Shown: in pieces, positions 14,503-19,184 of the stretch
How positions within the stretch are numbered: position 1 is the stretch's first letter
Layout of the letters: each line of letters begins with the position of its first letter
IMG/VR virus record: IMGVR_UViG_3300038825_000279
Location: 1-21,464 of that record
Length of the DNA: 21,464 nucleotides
Reading direction: 5' to 3' (one strand)
Origin: a virus
The notes under the pieces: model-generated
The model's database searches: none
Told to the model about the DNA's origin: nothing
What the model saw: the letters and a program-made list of their open reading frames with translations, nothing else
Position numbers and translations under genes: made by a program

Positions 14503-14670
14503 TCAGTCTTTCCAACCATCTTCCGATATAATGATCTTTCTAACCTGATTCTCGCTGATGTCAAGCTCTCTCGCTATGTCATCCATGCTCATGCCATCGT
14601 AGTATAACCACATAACATTTTCCTCTAGTGGTATTACATCAATGATTGTTGTTGCTTTTACTTTACCCAT
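14503..14670 (-). CDS. 55-residue helix-turn-helix protein
   Basis: Starts at ATG 14670, one base overlapping the previous stop (TAATG), and ends at TGA 14503. The middle has a clear helix-turn-helix: YYDGMSMDDIARELDISENQ followed by VRKII, similar to the recognition helices of resolvases and sigma region 4. It probably binds DNA and is a candidate reader of the repeat motif that follows its own stop codon; that link is inference from position only. Confidence 0.7.
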   Translation of the reverse strand: MGKVKATTIIDVIPLEENVMWLYYDGMSMDDIARELDISENQVRKIIISEDGWKD

Positions 14671-14828
14671 TATATTACTACCTTCTCTTCTGTTATAGTC
14701 ACCTTATATACCTCAGCGCAATCATCATCAAGGGCATGAAGTGCATACTCTGTGCAATCTTCTAGGGTTCCCTCGTGATACAAAGCTCCATCAATATAAA
14801 CTTCATAATAGGCTTCACGAACTTCCAT
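14670..14828 (-). CDS. 52-residue acidic hypothetical protein
   Basis: ATG 14828 follows TAAGGAG, and the stop TAA 14670-14672 overlaps the next start. The product (MEVREAYYEVYIDGALYHEG, then LEDCTEYALHALDDDCAEVY and VTITEEKVVI) has a beta-hairpin, helix, beta-strand look and a strong negative charge, as DNA-mimic or small inhibitor proteins often have, but no family is recognised. It lies directly after the metallopeptidase gene and before a helix-turn-helix gene. Confidence 0.65.
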   Translation of the reverse strand: MEVREAYYEVYIDGALYHEGTLEDCTEYALHALDDDCAEVYKVTITEEKVVI

Positions 14829-14842
14829 TAGCGAATCTCCTT

Positions 14843-14860
14843 ATTTCCATCAGTAGGGGT
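14843..14860 (-). repeat. single copy of the 18-base motif spanning the peptidase stop codon
   Basis: Plus strand ATTTCCATCAGTAGGGGT. It includes the last codons and stop of the metallopeptidase gene and runs into the TAAGGAG of the next gene, the same stop-to-Shine-Dalgarno position as the copy at 14485-14502. Confidence 0.6.
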
Positions 14861-15779
14861 AGTGTTCTTCTCGCACAAAACTTAGTGCATACTCAAGGTC
14901 TTTGAGGTCGTAGCCGTGGGACTGTAGCAGTATTGCAACACTTTTGGGACGCTCTGCAATAAGCTGCTCCATGTCGGGGTCGAAGTCTACATCGTCGTCA
15001 TCCACACAGTAGACACTATCGTCCCTGTCAAACATATCCCACTCTGGGGACACCTTGTTGGGGTCACGGGCTATAACTAGCTTGGACCAATCTGCGTTGA
15101 TGCAACTGTCAGCTACAATCTCCATGAAGTCTAGGTCTTGAGACTCTGTGCGTTGATGCTGCTTGAAGTAACCAACAGATATATTGGTACACTCTGGTAT
15201 GATGCCACGATACTCGTTGCTGTCTGTGTATGAGCCGTATGGGTCATGCTTGTAGTCACAGTCGAGTATGTCAGCAAGGCTGTCAGCGAAGGTGTCTGAG
15301 CATGTACGAACGCCTGACTGATGGGTTATGATAGAGTTGTAACCGTAGCGGTCAAAGCTGATAGCTGCGCTGATACCCTGCACGACCTCTGGTGTATGCT
15401 GCACGATGTAGCTAGAGCCACGGCACCCAACTTCTTCTGCTGTGTGTACAATGTACAAACCCTCGACACCTGCCTCGATCATACGCAGCATGATATAAAC
15501 ACCTGTAGTACAATCGGCGCCTAAGCAATTCTCGGTGGTGGTTGTAGCAAAGCCACCGGAGTCAATGACAACATTCTGTCTACCGCCATTCTTGTGTACT
15601 GTGTCATGGTGAGACATGAAGGCAACTGTGGGGTTGCCAACACGAAGAATGTAGTTGCCACGGTCATCTGGTTCGCCAAAGACGGGGCGCAGGAAACGGT
15701 TGCAGAATTTGCGCTGGGCCTTGGTTCCCTCTGGGCGCATATAAGATAGCATGTCGATGTAGTCTTTTGTTGATAGCAT
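14850..15779 (-). CDS. zinc metallopeptidase of the M20/M28/M42 type
   Basis: 309 residues. Co-catalytic dinuclear zinc ligands can be followed: SHHDTVH (H57, D59), CLGADCTTG (D89), HTAEEVG (E115, E116), SFDRYG (D143) and a late His in GYFKQHQRT. This order, H-x-D, D, EE, D, H, is that of the M20/M28/M42 aminopeptidase and deacylase clan. The C-terminal 70 residues are very acidic (CVDDDDVDFDPD). Substrate is unknown; it may trim peptides or hydrolyse an amide on a small molecule. It is the first gene of the early block, behind AAGGAA and a sigma-70-like promoter, so it is expected to be expressed early. Confidence 0.8.
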   Translation of the reverse strand: MLSTKDYIDMLSYMRPEGTKAQRKFCNRFLRPVFGEPDDRGNYILRVGNPTVAFMSHHDTVHKNGGRQNVVIDSGGFATTTTENCLGADCTTGVYIMLRMIEAGVEGLYIVHTAEEVGCRGSSYIVQHTPEVVQGISAAISFDRYGYNSIITHQSGVRTCSDTFADSLADILDCDYKHDPYGSYTDSNEYRGIIPECTNISVGYFKQHQRTESQDLDFMEIVADSCINADWSKLVIARDPNKVSPEWDMFDRDDSVYCVDDDDVDFDPDMEQLIAERPKSVAILLQSHGYDLKDLEYALSFVREEHYPY

Positions 15780-15808
15780 ATAGTATTCCTTATAGTTACA
15801 TTACTTTT

Positions 15809-15837
15809 GTAATATCAAATTCCCACGGAGGGGTCAA
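15809..15837 (-). promoter_or_regulatory. sigma-70-like promoter for the early block
   Basis: On the minus strand TTGACC (15837-15832), 17 bases, TATTAC (15814-15809), about 30 bases before the metallopeptidase ATG. The -35 box and spacer coincide with the gene-proximal copy of the 18-base motif, so a protein bound there would compete with RNA polymerase. Confidence 0.65.
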
Positions 15838-15953
15838 GGTTTATTTCCACTGTAGGGGGGTCATACATAATTCCCTCGGTGGGGTCTTAATTTCCACTGT
15901 AGGGGGTCGCGGTCATTTTCCACTGGTGGGGTCATTTTCCATCGGTGGGGGGT
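15819..15953. repeat. cluster of six imperfect 17-20-base repeats
   Basis: Plus-strand copies start at 15819, 15843, 15870, 15890, 15915 and 15934, with 19-27 bases from start to start. Consensus on the + strand is about WTTYCCACTGTAGGGGGTC; copies 2 and 4 are nearly identical, and copies 3, 5 and 6 have CGGTGGGG or TGGTGGGG in the second half. All six have the same orientation. The irregular spacing and short unit argue against CRISPR and for a protein-binding array. Confidence 0.88.
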
Positions 15954-15967
15954 ACATGAGCATATTC

Positions 15968-16053
15968 TTATATTCGAATATTTATATATGTTTATATTCT
16001 TATATGTAAATATGTTTATATTCGAATATTTATATATGTTTATATTCTTATAT
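15968..16053. repeat. two perfect 38-base AT-rich direct repeats
   Basis: Bases 15968-16005 and 16016-16053 are identical and lie 48 bases apart start to start. Each contains the perfect 12-base palindrome ATATTCGAATAT (15970-15981 and 16018-16029). The whole 15961-16075 stretch is almost pure A and T and would melt easily. Confidence 0.92.
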
Positions 16054-16092
16054 AAGCGTTCGTTTATATTTTGGGCTGGTGAAACCGGATTC

Positions 16093-16143
16093 GCCACGCC
16101 TGAGCCATTGCCACGCATGAGACATTGCCACGCCTGAGCCTGA
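16093..16143. repeat. three tandem 17-base iterons
   Basis: Units at 16093-16109, 16110-16126 and 16127-16143, each beginning GCCACGC(C/A)TGAG, with exact 17-base period and few differences. They lie 40 bases from the AT-rich repeats. Tandem iterons of this size are typical binding sites of replication initiators or partition proteins. Confidence 0.85.
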
Positions 16144-16218
16144 GTCTGTTTTGACCTATGGGTGAGTCTTAGGTTTAATTGATTGCCGGGCTTGTCCCTT
16201 CTATTGAGTCTAGGCGGC

Positions 16219-16244
16219 AAAAAACCCGCGCTATAAACGCGGGT
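16219..16244 (-). terminator. rho-independent terminator for the two-gene unit
   Basis: On the minus strand ACCCGCG, a seven-base loop, CGCGGGT, then a run of T (A run at 16219-16224 on the + strand). It lies 23 bases after the stop of the small secreted protein and insulates that unit from the repeat region. Confidence 0.88.
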
Positions 16245-16267
16245 AAATTGCTTTCAGTTGGTTTTAG

Positions 16268-16435
16268 TTAGTTATAGAATCCGGCCTCAGTAGGTGCAGC
16301 GAATTCGATATGATACCCGCCCAAACCCGCGATGAAAAAACCCGCGCCACTTGAGTCAGCATAGGTGAAAGATGAAAGCGCCGCGAGTATTGCAAGCGCG
16401 TAAAATGTCAGCGTGATTTTAGCCATGGTTTTCAT
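16268..16435 (-). CDS. small secreted protein with signal peptide
   Basis: 55 residues from ATG 16435, chosen because GAGGAG lies seven bases upstream; a longer reading overlaps the upstream gene. The first 26 residues are a clear signal peptide: basic MKTMAK, hydrophobic LTFYALAILAALSSF, and a TYA-D cleavage site. The predicted mature part is about 29 residues, glycine and aromatic rich (DSSGAGFFIAGLGGYHIEF). There is no lipobox Cys. It is followed by a terminator and preceded by the 484-residue gene with one base between them. It could be a periplasmic superinfection-exclusion or lysis-control peptide; this is speculation. No family is recognised. Confidence 0.68.
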   Translation of the reverse strand: MKTMAKITLTFYALAILAALSSFTYADSSGAGFFIAGLGGYHIEFAAPTEAGFYN

Positions 16436-16436
16436 A

Positions 16437-17891
16437 TTAAGACTCCTCAGTTTCAAATAGGTCTAATTGGCGATTTATGATTGTAACATTGCTATATTCG
16501 TCTTCTGAATATTCGAGCCATGGTTTCAACGTGAAAACTGACTCGTTGCGCTGATAGGTTTCGCCGTTGCGCTGATATTCGACTATTTTGGTGGTTATAA
16601 CGTAAAATTCAATGGCTTGCTCATATGTGCAGTCAATAGCCACAGGCGCTTTCAAGTCATTGGACCGAATATTGCCCTCGAGACACTCAAAGAAATCACC
16701 CGAGTCAATGTGAAACCACTCTTCAGACTCGTCGCAAAATACGGCGTCATCGATATGGCAGACTCCATCGCTTGTGTGGACGTAGTCGCCATGGTCAAAG
16801 CAATACTCACACACACAAGAGTCATTAGTAAGGGTAACCGAGGTTTCAACGGGTTCCATGTCGCCGCAATCATTGCAGCAAAAGTGCGAGTCGTGATAGC
16901 AAGACTCGCAATATGTTGCCTCCATACGTTCGCTATAATACGCCTCATCCTCATGGCACCCACACCCGCATTGCTCACAATGGTATTCAAAACCACCGAC
17001 GACTCCTTCAGTTGAGTCTAAGCAATATTCTGAATTCATGGCCCGGCAAATTCTAAAGTATTCGCCACAATCTTTTATAGATTGATGTTGGTCTAAGTAT
17101 GGACCGAGCCAAGAGTCACCGCCTAAACCCGCATCAACTTTCAACAGTTTGCAATTGATCCAAGACTCTTTTGCGGGTTCATCACACGCCGCGTTTTTTT
17201 CTTTTATATACTTTTGCAGTATATCGGATGCAGCATTTGAATTTGTGTAAATAGGCGCGGCCGCATAGCGTCCCTTGCGAGTTGCTACAACTACCCGCGC
17301 AAGTAATTCACCCGCGCTATTCTCCACCCATGCAATTTCGAAATCGCCTGAGCCGTATATTGACGCCGGGTGAGCTGACAAGTTGTCGAATGAATATCTC
17401 ATGCAGCTTGCAGATAGACTCTTAAATTCATGCCCTAAGCGCGGATCGGATTTAGGCGCTTGCTTCTGAGTATATACCCGCGCGAAATCTTTAGGCGTAT
17501 TGCCTGATTTAACCACCATCCCTTGCAATGGAGTTACGAATTTGTCTTTGAATACCTCAGCGAATTTAGCGCACTCAGAGTCACTTGCTATAGGCGCGAG
17601 TTTTCTAAGTAATTTACCCGGCTTGCCTATGGTACGCCGTCCACGTTCCAAGTCATCCGCGCAGGTATATATAGCCATGAGTCGTCCATCTTTAGAGTCT
17701 ACTATCGGGCTTGCCCATATAGCCAAACTGAAAGAGTCTTGAATAGGCGTGATAGCTTTTAGAGCCATTGCTAATTCGTTAAATAATCCCTCATGATAGT
17801 CAGTATCATTACAGGCAATGCTATTTTTAAACGACTCTAATAGTTTACTCTCGTGATTTATCGACTCTACATATTTAGAAGCAAGGTCCAT
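16437..17891 (-). CDS. 484-residue Cys-rich protein, likely multi-zinc, function unknown
   Basis: Start ATG 17891 behind GAGGAA. The N-terminal 160 residues are mixed helical with no motif. A central part carries LSASCMRYSF, SAHPASIYGSGDFEIAWVE, and GELLARVVV, then GPYLDQH, a set of blocks that resembles uncharacterised phage proteins from memory. From about residue 300 to 400 there are repeated CxxC knuckles (CEQCGCGC, CESC, CCNDC, CEYC, FCDESEEW) separated by 10-20 residues, like a run of treble-clef or RING/LIM-type zinc sites. The end is acidic. Codon and word use differ from neighbours (GAGTC/GACTC and CGCG rich). It may be a nucleic-acid or protein-binding regulator; not recognised. Confidence 0.8.
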   Translation of the reverse strand: MDLASKYVESINHESKLLESFKNSIACNDTDYHEGLFNELAMALKAITPIQDSFSLAIWASPIVDSKDGRLMAIYTCADDLERGRRTIGKPGKLLRKLAPIASDSECAKFAEVFKDKFVTPLQGMVVKSGNTPKDFARVYTQKQAPKSDPRLGHEFKSLSASCMRYSFDNLSAHPASIYGSGDFEIAWVENSAGELLARVVVATRKGRYAAAPIYTNSNAASDILQKYIKEKNAACDEPAKESWINCKLLKVDAGLGGDSWLGPYLDQHQSIKDCGEYFRICRAMNSEYCLDSTEGVVGGFEYHCEQCGCGCHEDEAYYSERMEATYCESCYHDSHFCCNDCGDMEPVETSVTLTNDSCVCEYCFDHGDYVHTSDGVCHIDDAVFCDESEEWFHIDSGDFFECLEGNIRSNDLKAPVAIDCTYEQAIEFYVITTKIVEYQRNGETYQRNESVFTLKPWLEYSEDEYSNVTIINRQLDLFETEES

Positions 17892-17956
17892 GGTTGATTC
17901 CTCTGTTAAATTACGGATTAGTCCACCGCCAAATTGACATATGCGACGACTCAGGT

Positions 17957-17978
17957 CAATAGCATCTGAGAGCTATTG
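17957..17978. repeat. perfect inverted repeat upstream of the Cys-rich gene
   Basis: CAATAGC (17957-17963) and GCTATTG (17972-17978) with an eight-base gap, 66 bases upstream of the Cys-rich gene's start. It could be an operator for that gene or a hairpin in its leader RNA. Confidence 0.5.
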
Positions 17979-18295
17979 TAAGCCATTTACATTGCATTAA
18001 TAGTTTTCCAGCCCGTATATGCTAGAATCTTTTTATATGTCTTAAACGGCTGTATATTGGCACTCAGGCTTATTTGTGTTTTGCAATGGGTTCAATTTGT
18101 TATGGCGCGAACGGGTGAAACTATTGCGAGTTTATGGTGATATTTGATTGCGTGGACCGGGTGCAGTGGGTGAGGCGAATCGCTTATCCGCGCGCTTAAA
18201 TTTGTTGGTTTCGCTCAGATAAACGCCAAAGAGTCAAGAGTTTATCACGTTTGTTGCATAAATGTCACTCGCATGAATTATTTTCCTCGGGTGGG

Positions 18296-18324
18296 TTTAC
18301 ATTCGATGGGACCCTTGATATTAT
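18296..18324 (+). promoter_or_regulatory. sigma-70-like promoter towards terminase genes
   Basis: TTTACA (18296-18301), 17 bases, TATTAT (18319-18324) on the + strand. RNA starting about 18331 would begin with the GGTGGG/CCCACC hairpin and carry a leader of about 415 bases before terS. Confidence 0.55.
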
Positions 18325-18384
18325 ACGCCAAACGATTCGGTGGGGGTGTTAGCCCACCCTATATCCAAAACAAAAAAAACATTA

Positions 18385-18404
18385 GTGTGACATAAATAAC
18401 ACAC
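18385..18404. promoter_or_regulatory. candidate operator, copy 1
   Basis: GTGTGACATAAATAACACAC, with five-base inverted arms (GTGTG/CACAC). A second copy with one change lies 70 bases downstream. Their position between the sigma-70-like promoter and promoter-like element A suggests binding by a regulator of late transcription. Confidence 0.5.
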
Positions 18405-18454
18405 ATGGGCTCAAACCCAACCCCACATAGCTCAAACACCCGTCATACACCAAT

Positions 18455-18474
18455 GTGTAACATAAATAACACAC
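18455..18474. promoter_or_regulatory. candidate operator, copy 2
   Basis: GTGTAACATAAATAACACAC, one base different from the copy at 18385-18404; the flanking T at 18454 and A at 18475 give TGTGT/ACACA arms. It ends 34 bases before the AGGAAAC of promoter-like element A. Confidence 0.5.
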
Positions 18475-18508
18475 AGGTTAACAAAGTGCAAAAATAAATA
18501 AAATTCTT

Positions 18509-18546
18509 AGGAAACTTTTTTGAGCTTGGGCCCCTATATATATATG
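18509..18546 (+). promoter_or_regulatory. phage promoter-like element, copy A (upstream of terminase genes)
   Basis: AGGAAAC (18509-18515), 15 bases, then CCCCTATATATATATG (18531-18546). It shares AGGAAACTTTTTT and GGGCCCCTAT with copy C and the full AT block with copy B. It is about 200 bases before terS and is the only copy on the + strand, so it is the best candidate for the main late promoter. Confidence 0.72.
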
Positions 18547-18569
18547 AAGGGGTATTCGCCCGGTCCTTA

Positions 18570-18588
18570 GTTAAGGTCAACCAGTAGA
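18570..18588 (+). promoter_or_regulatory. conserved 19-base leader element without a gene
   Basis: GTTAAGGTCAACCAGTAGA, identical to 11505-11523 (minus strand) and followed by a similar AGAAGAGG and TATAG. At the primase gene an ATG follows one base after TATAG; here GTAC takes its place and no start codon with a usable frame follows. Confidence 0.65.
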
Positions 18589-18746
18589 GAAGAGGTATAG
18601 GTACACTGTAGGTGTAGTCTATAGTCTTTACGGTGATACCCTCCACAGTCTCCTCCCCCCAACCAACCATAGTGAACCTAGTCAAACTGTAGCTCAGACG
18701 TGACTATGCCGATAGTGGGGGAAGGGCTTTATTTTGGTAGTACGAA

Positions 18747-19184
18747 ATGGCTTCTAATAAAAAACTTCCATACAGTAATGTTATCGCCAAAGTTGTTAAA
18801 CTTGGTGTCAGTCAAGGTGTGGCTGTAGCTGACATCTTGGCTGGTATCCAGAAATACCAAGATGCACCCTCCAGTCTAACTACCTTCTATAAGTTGTATG
18901 GTGGCGATATAGCAGAGGTCAAGCTCAACACTATCGGAGAAGTAGGTCAGGTAGTAGTCCAAAAGGCACTTGATGGAGACCTTAAGGCTGCTGAACTGTT
19001 TCTTCGTAGTAAAGGTGGTTGGTCTCCTACGCACACGGTAAACGAAGTTGAACGTGAGATTGACCCCGACCTAGACGAAAGTGCAGCCTCTACACTTATG
19101 TCGCTACTAGGATATAACAACGATGCCCCCGAAGAAGAAACAACCTGTACCTGTGGCGAGGAAGATAACTGCCGATGCTCTTAG
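18747..19184 (+). CDS. terS: terminase small subunit
   Basis: 145 residues. The N-terminal half looks like a DNA-binding HTH domain (SNVIAKVVKLGVSQGVAVAD, then PSSLTTFYKLYGGDIAEVK); the helical middle (GQVVVQKALDGDLKAAELFL, then RSKGGWSPT) is the usual oligomerisation part of TerS. It would recognise the packaging site and load the large subunit. The last 13 residues have four cysteines (CTCGEEDNCRC), an unusual tail that could bind zinc. No strong Shine-Dalgarno precedes ATG 18747. Its last 62 bases overlap the start of terL. First gene of the rightward late transcript. Confidence 0.82.
   Translation: MASNKKLPYSNVIAKVVKLGVSQGVAVADILAGIQKYQDAPSSLTTFYKLYGGDIAEVKLNTIGEVGQVVVQKALDGDLKAAELFLRSKGGWSPTHTVNEVEREIDPDLDESAASTLMSLLGYNNDAPEEETTCTCGEEDNCRCS

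Larger units (their letters stand above)
15780..16267. other. 488-base gene-free region, candidate origin or control region
   Basis: Lies between the head of the early block and the end of the two-gene unit at 16268-17891. No credible gene is seen on either strand. It contains, in order, a minus-strand promoter, six copies of an 18-base motif, two 38-base AT-rich direct repeats with 12-base palindromes, three 17-base iterons and a minus-strand terminator. An AT-rich unwinding region beside tandem iterons is the usual build of an initiator-dependent origin; that reading is inference. Confidence 0.55.
17892..18746. other. 855-base gene-free divergent control region
   Basis: Separates the minus-strand Cys-rich gene from the + strand terminase genes. 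No credible gene on either strand: the open frames are under 15 residues or run through promoter elements. It holds an inverted repeat (17957-17978), a sigma-70-like + promoter (18296-18324), a short GGTGGG/CCCACC hairpin (18339-18358), two copies of a palindrome-like 20-base motif, promoter-like element A and a leader element. The stretch 17980-18290 shows nothing I can name apart from AT-rich and CGCG-rich patches. Confidence 0.7.

Noticed and set aside
15819-15953. Possible small CRISPR array
   Set aside because: Repeats are imperfect, 17-20 bases, with gaps of only a few bases; there are no spacer-sized intervals and no cas genes.
15861-16220. 119-residue open frame on the minus strand through the repeat region
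   Set aside because: Most of it is the translation of the AT-rich direct repeats (runs of NINIYKYSN), it crosses the iterons and 18-base repeats, and it has no ribosome binding site.
16617-17015. Frames of 114 and 132 residues on both strands within the 484-residue gene
   Set aside because: They overlap the cysteine-rich part of a gene with a good ribosome binding site and consistent motifs; no sign of dual coding.
18443-18685. 80-residue minus-strand open frame
   Set aside because: It runs antisense through promoter-like element A and the conserved leader and has no coding signals.
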